The notes below the pieces were generated by a model. The model did no database searches. It saw nothing but the letters and a program-made list of their open reading frames with translations, and was not told where the DNA came from. From NCBI GenBank assembly GCA_026396555.1, contig JAPLWO010000071.1, forward strand, positions 1 through 6,442: a DNA stretch of 6,442 nt. The letters are read 5' to 3'. The DNA comes from Candidatus Magasanikiibacteriota bacterium. Its GTDB lineage: Bacteria; Patescibacteriota; Patescibacteriia; Magasanikbacterales; 2-02-FULL-50-9b. Below, in pieces: positions 1 to 4,847 of this stretch; within the stretch, counting starts at the first letter, position 1, and the number at the start of each line of letters is the position of its first letter. A program made the translations under genes and the position numbers.

Positions 1-594
1 TTGTTCTGCGAGCTCGGAAATTTCTGGACCGCCCGGATAGGGAAGTCCTAATAATTTCGCAAATTTATCAAACGCTTCACCCGCAGCATCGTCACGTGTT
101 GCACCAATTTTTTTCCACGAACGCACATTTTTTATCACAATTAATTCTGTGTGTCCGCCGGAAACGATTAATCCAAGCGCGGGAAATTTTGGCAATTTTG
201 AATCAACGAGTGATGAGTATAAATGTCCGACCATGTGATTTACGCCATAGAGCGGGACGTTCCACTCATGTGCGAGTAATTTTGCCGCAGTTACACCAAC
301 CCATAAACTTGTAACTAATCCCGGACCCGCGGTCACTGCGATCGCGTCGATCGGCGGTTTTTTCATTGCGCGTTCTGGATCTTTTCCAAGCTGTGCAAAA
401 ACTTCTTTGATAACTGGAATAATTGTTTCAGCGTGTGCGCGCGCTGCGACTTCGGGAACAACGCCGCCATATCTGCGATGAATCGGAATTTGTGATGCAG
501 TAACGCTCGCGAGTGTTCGAACTTTCTCGCCGCGCCCTTCGACAATCGCAACTGATGTATCATCGCATGAAGTTTCGATTGCTAAAATTCTCAT
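1..594 (-). CDS. tsaD: tRNA N6-threonylcarbamoyladenosine transferase subunit TsaD (N-terminal 198 residues; gene runs off the left edge)
   Basis: TsaD (Kae1/YgjD family) transfers the threonylcarbamoyl group from threonylcarbamoyl-AMP to A37 of ANN-decoding tRNAs in the cytoplasm, with TsaB and TsaE. The frame is open from the ATG at 594 to base 1, giving 198 of the roughly 340 residues usual for the family. Family signatures appear in order: IETSCDDTSVAI at residues 6-17, RRYGGVVPEVAAR at 40-52, TAGPGL at 88-93, the metal-binding H-x3-H at H120/H124 (NHMVGH), SGGHTEL at 145-151, DDAAGEAFDK at 168-177 and GLPYPGGP at 183-190. The start codon overlaps the gpsA stop as ATGA, so translation is probably coupled to gpsA. 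No internal stop or missing key residue is seen. TsaD recognition is very secure; only the C-terminal part is unseen. Confidence 0.97.
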   Translation of the reverse strand, partial: MRILAIETSCDDTSVAIVEGRGEKVRTLASVTASQIPIHRRYGGVVPEVAARAHAETIIPVIKEVFAQLGKDPERAMKKPPIDAIAVTAGPGLVTSLWVGVTAAKLLAHEWNVPLYGVNHMVGHLYSSLVDSKLPKFPALGLIVSGGHTELIVIKNVRSWKKIGATRDDAAGEAFDKFAKLLGLPYPGGPEISELAEQ

Positions 595-1475
595 ACCATT
601 GCACGAAAAATTTCCGTCGCATCTTTATGATCGATCACTATTTTGTAGAGCGCTGAAAAAATAATAAATTTTTCACGTGGTGTATCGCCGAGCATTTTTG
701 CAAGTGACGTGAGTGAAATGTATCCTTCGCTAAGTGGGTTAATTTCGCCCGTTTTAACAAGTGTTTCTCCAGTCGTTCGATTTCGTGAATGTGGACTTGA
801 ACCAGTTGCAACTAAATCGCCAAGCCCTGCTGGACCATCTGCAGTTCGTGGATCTGCGCCGCGCAGTGCTAAAATTTCTCGCATTTCGCGAATCGCTTGT
901 GTGACGAGCCATCCTTTTCGGTTTGCACCCCATCCAACGCCATCGGCAACACCGAGCGCGAGTGCGTAAATATTTTTAAGAACTCCGGCAAGCGCAACAC
1001 CGTGAGTATCATTGGAACATTCAAGCGTCAAATCATGTGGACTGATCAGTGATTGTAAACGTGTACATGAGCCCACATCGTTTCCTACATACACGCCAGC
1101 CGAGCCTTTACCTTCTAAAATTTCTTCTGCGAGCATCGGTCCAATTATTACACCCCAGCCTTGGCCCGGTTTTACACATTCTGCCATGACCTGGTCGACT
1201 GTTTTTAATGTATCGCGTTCGATTCCTTTTGCGACAGAAACAATCAGCGCGCCTGGCTTAATTAATGGTGTTATTTCTGCGAGAACGCCACGAATTGCAA
1301 ACGATTGTACGCATAAAAAAATAACATCGGCCGCGGGAACTGTTTCTGCGAGCGGCAACATATCCGGAATTTTAGTTGCGTCAACGTCAAAAAAAGAAAC
1401 ATGCGCACCCGTTTTTTCGCACATGTATTTAAATGCTTGGCCGATGCGTCCAGCGCCGATGATAAGTACTTCCAT
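591..1475 (-). CDS. gpsA: NAD(P)-dependent glycerol-3-phosphate dehydrogenase, divergent and short
   Basis: It likely reduces dihydroxyacetone phosphate to sn-glycerol-3-phosphate, the first step towards phospholipids, in the cytoplasm. The 294 residues carry a Rossmann nucleotide-binding site (GAGRIG, residues 7-12), SVAKGIE at 80-86, GPMLAEE at 112-118, the lysine of the LKN signature (K167), the GVADGVGWGANRKG stretch at 175-188 that matches the family GLGDN-K region, GLGDLV at 217-222 and SRNR at 230-233. Family members are usually near 330 residues, so this one is short, and its first loop differs from the common G-x-G-x-W-G-T-A form. An acidic residue after the second strand (D30) suggests NAD rather than NADP; that is inference. 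There is no clear Shine-Dalgarno sequence upstream of the ATG. It is the first gene of a two-gene unit with tsaD. A related dehydrogenase of other specificity cannot be excluded. Confidence 0.88.
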   Translation of the reverse strand: MEVLIIGAGRIGQAFKYMCEKTGAHVSFFDVDATKIPDMLPLAETVPAADVIFLCVQSFAIRGVLAEITPLIKPGALIVSVAKGIERDTLKTVDQVMAECVKPGQGWGVIIGPMLAEEILEGKGSAGVYVGNDVGSCTRLQSLISPHDLTLECSNDTHGVALAGVLKNIYALALGVADGVGWGANRKGWLVTQAIREMREILALRGADPRTADGPAGLGDLVATGSSPHSRNRTTGETLVKTGEINPLSEGYISLTSLAKMLGDTPREKFIIFSALYKIVIDHKDATEIFRAMV

Positions 1476-1495
1476 ATAAATTCAATATTGTGCAC

Positions 1496-1504
1496 AGTGT
1501 ATCA
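1496..1504 (-). promoter_or_regulatory. Possible extended -10 promoter for gpsA-tsaD
   Basis: Reading on the minus strand, TGATACACT fits an extended -10 (TG-n-TACACT). There is no recognisable -35; that position falls in the T-run of the upstream terminator. Initiation about seven bases on would leave a leader of only about 14 bases before the gpsA ATG. An 8-bp palindrome, TGTGCACA (1489-1496), overlaps the expected start point and could be a regulator site or chance. Because the terminator at 1518-1554 separates gpsA from the genes upstream, some promoter is needed in this short gap. Confidence 0.35.
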
Positions 1505-1517
1505 CAGAAAGTTAGAG

Positions 1518-1554
1518 AAAAAAATGAGCGCCCAACCTTCGAAAGGGTGGACGC
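1518..1554 (-). terminator. Intrinsic terminator of the lipoprotein/zinc-knuckle unit
   Basis: On the minus strand the arm GCGTCCACCCTT (1554-1543), the loop TCG and the arm AAGGTTGGGCGC (1539-1528) form a 12-pair stem with one mismatch and one G-T pair. After TCA comes a run of seven T (1524-1518). It lies 20 bases past the stop of the zinc-knuckle gene and just before gpsA, so it ends the upstream transcript and isolates gpsA-tsaD. The run follows the hairpin only on the minus strand. Confidence 0.87.
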
Positions 1555-1573
1555 ATGTAGACGCAGTGTCAGA

Positions 1574-1849
1574 CTACTTTGACTTCTTTTTCTTTGGTCG
1601 CTTGCTTTGTCGGTGGACGTGCGACGGAATGTATCCGAGCAGCTCATCTTTTGGGACAGGAATTTTTTTTGCAACAGACGGAAGTTTTAGCCGTTGTGCA
1701 TCAACGCAGGTACACAATTCTTGTTCGACTCCTTTTGGCAAAATCACCAGACCAGGTCGGAGCCGCTGACACTTCTGACATCGAAACGGACATCCACGCT
1801 GTGTATGTCCAAGCATACAACACAGCGGACAGGCATTTGGATCTCTCAT
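1574..1849 (-). CDS. Small basic CCHC zinc-knuckle protein, putative nucleic-acid binding, function unknown
   Basis: This is a 91-residue protein that I cannot assign to a named family. Residues 7-20 read C-x2-C-x4-H-x4-C with the glycine before the histidine and a proline after the last cysteine (C7, C10, G14, H15, C20, P21). That is the spacing of retroviral-type zinc knuckles (zf-CCHC). A second possible site is C24-x2-C27 with C46-x-C48, a zinc-ribbon-like arrangement. The C-terminus (80-91) is strongly basic, with KRPKKKKSK at the end. No signal peptide or membrane segment is visible, so it is probably cytoplasmic. The ATG at 1849 is chosen because GAGG lies six bases upstream; longer in-frame starts would overlap the lipoprotein gene and lack such a site. 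It sits 29 bases after the lipoprotein stop and 20 bases before a strong terminator, as expected for a real last gene of an operon. Alternatively C7/C10/C24/C27 could form one four-cysteine ribbon. Confidence 0.75.
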   Translation of the reverse strand: MRDPNACPLCCMLGHTQRGCPFRCQKCQRLRPGLVILPKGVEQELCTCVDAQRLKLPSVAKKIPVPKDELLGYIPSHVHRQSKRPKKKKSK

Positions 1850-1853
1850 GGCA

Positions 1854-1859
1854 CACCTC
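1854..1859 (-). promoter_or_regulatory. Ribosome binding site of the zinc-knuckle gene
   Basis: GAGGTG on the minus strand, with its GAGG core six bases from the ATG at 1849. It fixes the start of the 91-residue protein and argues against the longer frame opening at 1951. Confidence 0.7.
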
Positions 1860-1878
1860 GCTGTGTTGAAGCTGTTGG

Positions 1879-2838
1879 TCAGTTCGCCATGTAACCGCAC
1901 GCGCCGTTGACGCACGCAGCGATTTTGCTCGGCGTTCCGCTTTTCGGACACTTGCCGGTCTGATCAGGGCCATTGTCTTTCGGCGACGAGAAGCAGCCGT
2001 TGGATTTCAGATATTGCGGGTCGCAGCCTGAGTACACGCAGGGGTTCGTGGTCGAACAATCGCGCGGTTTTCCGGGTGTGCAACCGCCATCTTTGCAGAC
2101 GTCGTTCACCGTGCAGACGTTGCCATCTTCACACGGCGCGGTGTTGGCTTTGAAAACGCAGTTGCCATTTTGGTCGCACATGTCCGTCGTGCAGACATTT
2201 TTGTCGTCGCACACTTTTGGTGTGCCCGTGCACTTGCCGCCAACGCACTTGTCGTTTTCGGTGCACACGACGCCGTCTTCACAGGGGAGGTCGAGTGGCG
2301 CATGAGTGCACGTGTACGTTTTTGGCGCAGGGTTCGAACATTTGTCTTCCGTACACAACGCACCATCATCGCAGGTGCCGTTGTCCGGAAATCCGTCGCA
2401 ATCCTGATCAACGCCGTCGCATATCTCAACAACCGCGACGCAGTTGGGGAGGCAGATGAAAAAGGCGTCGCTGCCTGGTGCTGCTTTGCATGAGAAGTTC
2501 TGCTTGCAGGATCCTGTTCCGCAGGGCTGCGCACAGACTTTTTTCTCCGGCGCTTGGCTGATCTCGATGCAGTAGCCGGTGTCGCAATCAGTGTTTTCTT
2601 TGCATGGCGCCCACGGTGCACCTGGCAGTGGTTGCTCAGTGTCGTTGGTTGCATCACTGTTGTTCGGGGCGATCTCATTTGTTGCGGCACTGTCAGACGA
2701 ACTGATATTGCCGCCGTCGCCTTTACTATCAATTTCGGTCGCGTTCATCGTGTCAGCGGGCGGCGCATCACTTCCGCAGCTGGTGGTCGTGATTAGAATC
2801 AATGCGGCCAGCGTGGCTGCGTGCGTGAACATGGACAT
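1879..2838 (-). CDS. Cysteine-rich lipoprotein with MopE-like metal-binding motif and two to three C-DG-N-CT repeats
   Basis: This 319-residue secreted protein is probably lipid-anchored. A hydrophobic signal (residues 7-16) ends at T-T-S-C21, a loose lipobox without the usual leucine at -3. Residues 22-73 are a low-complexity Ser/Asn/Asp/Thr linker. A disulfide-rich module follows (about 74-133; N-x-DC-x-x-GYCI and a closing FICLP), of a kind often seen in myxobacterial surface proteins. Next is CDGVDQDCDGFPDNGTC (140-156), resembling the putative metal-binding motif of MopE-type proteins. Residues 156-290 hold repeats of the type found in the 553-residue neighbour (C-E/D-DG-x-x-CT-x-x-D-x-C-x-x-G-x-C), and a degenerate cysteine-containing tail closes the protein. 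A longer in-frame start at 2910 exists, but GGAGG lies seven bases before the ATG at 2838 and the signal peptide begins there. The function is not identifiable; a surface binding or structural role is inference. Confidence 0.92.
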   Translation of the reverse strand: MSMFTHAATLAALILITTTSCGSDAPPADTMNATEIDSKGDGGNISSSDSAATNEIAPNNSDATNDTEQPLPGAPWAPCKENTDCDTGYCIEISQAPEKKVCAQPCGTGSCKQNFSCKAAPGSDAFFICLPNCVAVVEICDGVDQDCDGFPDNGTCDDGALCTEDKCSNPAPKTYTCTHAPLDLPCEDGVVCTENDKCVGGKCTGTPKVCDDKNVCTTDMCDQNGNCVFKANTAPCEDGNVCTVNDVCKDGGCTPGKPRDCSTTNPCVYSGCDPQYLKSNGCFSSPKDNGPDQTGKCPKSGTPSKIAACVNGACGYMAN

Positions 2839-2845
2839 GAGTGTA

Positions 2846-2850
2846 CCTCC
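2846..2850 (-). promoter_or_regulatory. Ribosome binding site deciding the lipoprotein start at 2838
   Basis: GGAGG on the minus strand, seven bases before ATG 2838. The alternative upstream ATG at 2910 would lie close to or before the predicted transcript start (about 2894), so it cannot be used from this promoter. Confidence 0.85.
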
Positions 2851-2879
2851 ATTTTTCGAGACGTTTGAGTTCAAAATGT

Positions 2880-2895
2880 GTGGCAACAAGGCCAC
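2880..2895 (-). other. Possible 5'-end hairpin of the lipoprotein transcript
   Basis: GTGGC-CTTGTT-GCCAC on the minus strand is a perfect five-pair stem with a six-base loop. It falls right at the transcript start predicted from the promoter at 2901-2929. A stem at the extreme 5' end can slow mRNA decay; it could also be an operator or chance. Confidence 0.35.
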
Positions 2896-2900
2896 GAAAT

Positions 2901-2929
2901 ACCCTAACAAAAACTTCGCGCTCTGTCAA
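2901..2929 (-). promoter_or_regulatory. Sigma-70-type promoter for the 319-residue lipoprotein and zinc-knuckle genes
   Basis: On the minus strand a perfect -35 TTGACA (2929-2924) is followed after exactly 17 bases by TAGGGT (2906-2901). The latter keeps the critical TA at its start and T at its end. Transcription would start near 2894, with a leader of about 56 bases carrying the GGAGG site. It lies downstream of the terminator of the previous lipoprotein gene, so this unit is independently expressed. Confidence 0.65.
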
Positions 2930-2964
2930 GCTGATTGATGTGTTATTTAAGCTAAAAAATTAAG

Positions 2965-3016
2965 AAAAAAAATGGCCCCACCTCAACGTTTGCAGTAGCA
3001 ATCGTCAAAGCAGGGC
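2965..3016 (-). terminator. Intrinsic terminator of the 553-residue lipoprotein gene
   Basis: On the minus strand the arm GCCCTGCTTTGACGATTGC (3016-2998), the loop TACT and the arm GCAAACGTTGAGGTGGGGC (2993-2975) pair over 19 positions. There is one A-A mismatch and there are five G-T pairs. CA and eight T (2972-2965) follow. The hairpin begins about 30 bases after the stop codon. The many G-T pairs make it easy to miss when searching DNA for perfect inverted repeats, and less stable in any opposite-strand transcript. Confidence 0.87.
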
Positions 3017-3046
3017 GGGAACAGAAACCGAAATCAGTCTCAGAAC

Positions 3047-4708
3047 TTACGGACAGGTCGGCGTGCCGGTGATTGGCAGATGCGCGCACGTCCCGTTTGA
3101 AGGATTGCACGAATCCGCGGTGCACGGCTTGCCATCGTCACACGCGTACGAACCCATGCACGTCCCGCCGGTTTGGCATTGGTCGAGCTTGGTGCACGGA
3201 TTGCTGTCATCGCAGACGATTGCTTGACCCAGCGTCACGACGAGCGCGGTGTTGGAACACGTCGCGGTCTTCGAGTCGCACTTGTCGATGGTGCAGTCGT
3301 TATTGTCATCGCACAAATTCACGCCGACTTTGCACACGCCTTGTTGGCACGTGTCGCTTTGTGTGCATGCACCGCCGGTGCAGGGAATTCCGTTCACGTT
3401 TTGAAACTTGCAACCCGAAACCGGATCACAGGTGTCTGAGGTGCATGGATTGCCGTCGTCGCACGACACTTTGGAGCCAACGCAACTGCCGTTGCTGTTG
3501 CAGATGTCGTCCTTGGTGCATACGGTTGCGTCGAGGCACTGTTTTCCCGGCAGCGGATTGAACTGACATGCGCCAGTTTGTTGGCCGCACGTGTCTTCGG
3601 TACACTCGTTGCCGTCATTGCATTGGAGCGCGATGCCGAGGCACTTGCCCTGTTTGCATTTGTCTTGGTCCGTGCACTTGCTGCCGTCTGAGCAGGTGGC
3701 GCCGTCATCTGGGGGGTTGACGCAGCCGCTGTTCGGATCGCACGAGTCGGTCGTGCACTCGTTGCCGTCGGCGCAGCTTTTCACCGTGCCGATGCATTTG
3801 CCGGAGCCTGAGGCTGCACCCGGGATGCAATGGTCGCCTTCAGTGCATGCATCGCCATCCGTGCAGCTGCTGGTGCTTGCGCCGACGTAGACGTATTCGC
3901 AGTCGCCGCTCGCTGAGTTGCAGGATCCTTTCGTACATGCGTCGCTTGTCGGACATTTCACCGGCGGACCGGCTTTGCAATCGCCTTTCTCGCACGCGTC
4001 ATTCTGGGTGCATGCATTGCCGTCCGAACACGGTTGTTGGCCGAGGTACGGGGTGAAGACGCACAAGCCGGTTTTCGTGTCGCACAGATCGGTCGTACAT
4101 GGGTTGCTGTCATTGCACACCGTGGCTTGGCCGGCTTGGCACAGGCCGTTGAGGCAGAGGTCCGGCGATGTGCACAGGTTGTCGTCATTGCACTTCGCAC
4201 CCGAGTTGAACGGGAACACGCACCCCTTTTTCGTGTCGCAGGTGTTGGTCGTGCACTCATTCGCGTCGTCGCAGAGAACCGGTTTGTCGCCGTTGCAGGT
4301 GCCGGCGCTGCTGCAGGTGTCGTGTTCCGTGCAGGCATTGCCATCGTTGCAGGTGTCGCCGGTGTTGATCTTGCTGAAGTCGCATCCTGTGTGCGGATCG
4401 AGGCATTGGTCGACTGTGCACGGATTGCCGTCGTTGCAGAGGATCGGGGAACCAGTGCATTGACCGAGTTGATCGCACTTCGCGTCCACTTGGCACAAGT
4501 TGCCGTTCGTGCACGGATCGCCGATCTTCCAGCCCGTCTTGCAGAGCACGATGTTCGGGTCAATGGTGTCGAGCGTTCCATCGCCCGAACCGTCGCCGAA
4601 GCCGTCATCCGTTGCGTCGTTGGCCGCGTCGTCGTTCGTCGGCGCCGCGGCCGAACTCGAACAGGCGATCAAAAACATGAACACTGGAATCAAGGTCAAA
4701 TTTCGCAT
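3047..4708 (-). CDS. Large cysteine-rich lipoprotein of nine tandem eight-cysteine repeats
   Basis: This 553-residue protein has a clear lipoprotein signal: positively charged start, hydrophobic stretch and lipobox L-I-A-C16. A short acidic Gly/Asp/Ser linker (17-52, including DDGFGDGSGDG) precedes the repeats. From residue 63 to 550 the protein is nine tandem units of 52-57 residues, each two half-repeats: C-x-DG-N-x-CT-x-x-D-x-C-x-x-G-x-C, then C-x-DG-N-x-CT-x-D-x-C-x(4)-GC. Each unit has eight cysteines, so four disulfides per unit are likely after export. The protein ends GTPTCP, the first residues of a tenth unit. AGGAGG four bases before ATG 4708 supports the start. It has its own promoter and terminator. 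The repeats match those of the 319-residue neighbour and are typical of surface proteins of Myxococcota-like bacteria. No enzymatic motif is seen; an extended stalk, adhesin or metal-binding coat is inference. Confidence 0.95.
   Translation of the reverse strand: MRNLTLIPVFMFLIACSSSAAAPTNDDAANDATDDGFGDGSGDGTLDTIDPNIVLCKTGWKIGDPCTNGNLCQVDAKCDQLGQCTGSPILCNDGNPCTVDQCLDPHTGCDFSKINTGDTCNDGNACTEHDTCSSAGTCNGDKPVLCDDANECTTNTCDTKKGCVFPFNSGAKCNDDNLCTSPDLCLNGLCQAGQATVCNDSNPCTTDLCDTKTGLCVFTPYLGQQPCSDGNACTQNDACEKGDCKAGPPVKCPTSDACTKGSCNSASGDCEYVYVGASTSSCTDGDACTEGDHCIPGAASGSGKCIGTVKSCADGNECTTDSCDPNSGCVNPPDDGATCSDGSKCTDQDKCKQGKCLGIALQCNDGNECTEDTCGQQTGACQFNPLPGKQCLDATVCTKDDICNSNGSCVGSKVSCDDGNPCTSDTCDPVSGCKFQNVNGIPCTGGACTQSDTCQQGVCKVGVNLCDDNNDCTIDKCDSKTATCSNTALVVTLGQAIVCDDSNPCTKLDQCQTGGTCMGSYACDDGKPCTADSCNPSNGTCAHLPITGTPTCP
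3053..4522 (-). repeat. Nine tandem protein-coding repeats, period about 156-171 bases
   Basis: The first cysteines of successive units are residues 66, 120, 173, 227, 282, 339, 391, 443 and 499, followed by C552 at the very end. Spacing is 52-57 residues. Unit 5 has a small insertion (PGAASGSGK, 296-304); unit 4 is the most divergent in its second half (CPTSDACTKGSC). At DNA level the units have drifted, sharing only short strings such as GTGCA-CGGATTGCCGTC on the plus strand (near 4416 and, with changes, 3441 and 3192). The array therefore looks old, not freshly amplified. Confidence 0.93.
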
Positions 4709-4712
4709 GGAT

Positions 4713-4718
4713 CCTCCT
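4713..4718 (-). promoter_or_regulatory. Consensus ribosome binding site of the 553-residue lipoprotein
   Basis: A perfect AGGAGG on the minus strand, four bases before ATG 4708. The housekeeping genes beside it have no comparable site. Confidence 0.85.
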
Positions 4719-4776
4719 CGTGCGTGGCCTGTAGCCCGCGGGTTTTTTCGAAAGCGCGAGCCTTCACGCTCACATG

Positions 4777-4805
4777 TTTTTAGCTGATTTTACTGTTTTT
4801 GTCAA
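4777..4805 (-). promoter_or_regulatory. Sigma-70-type promoter of the 553-residue lipoprotein gene
   Basis: On the minus strand TTGACA (4805-4800), 17 bases, then TAAAAA (4782-4777; four of six matches to TATAAT). Predicted start is near 4770, giving a leader of about 60 bases. The leader contains a small stem (GAGC-GTGAAG-GCTC, 4771-4758) near its 5' end. Both elements are interleaved with the opposite-facing pheS promoter. Confidence 0.68.
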
Positions 4806-4817
4806 GTGCGGTAGAAT
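4789..4817 (+). promoter_or_regulatory. Sigma-70-type promoter of pheST
   Basis: TTTACT (4789-4794; four of six matches to TTGACA), 17 bases, then TAGAAT (4812-4817; five of six matches to TATAAT). Start would be near 4824, leaving a leader of about 24 bases before the pheS ATG. That leader is too short for a classical pheS leader-peptide attenuator, and none is visible. Confidence 0.65.
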
Positions 4818-4847
4818 GGGCAAACAGTTATTTGAATTCTTTTTGAT

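Noticed and set aside
709..1479. Plus-strand open frames opposite gpsA (709-969, 1012-1479)
   Set aside because: They are shadows of a gene with clear family motifs; no start signals or recognisable protein features.
1579..1869. A 96-residue plus-strand frame opposite the zinc-knuckle gene
   Set aside because: It starts at TTG without a ribosome binding site, shows no motif, and lies opposite a frame with a start site, a zinc motif and a terminator.
1850..1951. N-terminal extension of the zinc-knuckle frame up to 1951
   Set aside because: It would overlap the lipoprotein 3' end by more than 70 bases, lacks a ribosome site, and the GAGG six bases before ATG 1849 gives a better start.
2839..2910. 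Upstream start at 2910 for the 319-residue lipoprotein (343-residue version)
   Set aside because: The predicted transcript starts near 2894, downstream of that ATG, and GGAGG plus the signal peptide point to 2838.
3053..4522. CRISPR-like or satellite repeat array
   Set aside because: The roughly 160-base period is imperfect, in frame and conserved as cysteine spacing, so it is a protein repeat; there are no identical short repeats with unique spacers.
4722..4746. Possible plus-strand terminator (CGTGG-CCTGTAGC-CCGCG followed by GG and six T)
   Set aside because: The stem is only five pairs with an imperfect inner part, and no plus-strand gene upstream would need it; CCCGCGGG there is a palindrome too short to form a loop.
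4034..4783. Long plus-strand open frame (249 residues) and several others opposite the cysteine-rich gene (3073-3561, 3591-3890, 3918-4463)
   Set aside because: They mirror the repeat coding on the minus strand, giving repetitive nonsense strings, and they have no ribosome binding site or promoter. The minus-strand frame has a signal peptide, repeats, ribosome binding site, promoter and terminator.
4818..4847. pheS leader-peptide attenuator
   Set aside because: The leader is only about 24 bases with no Phe-codon run and no hairpin plus T-run.
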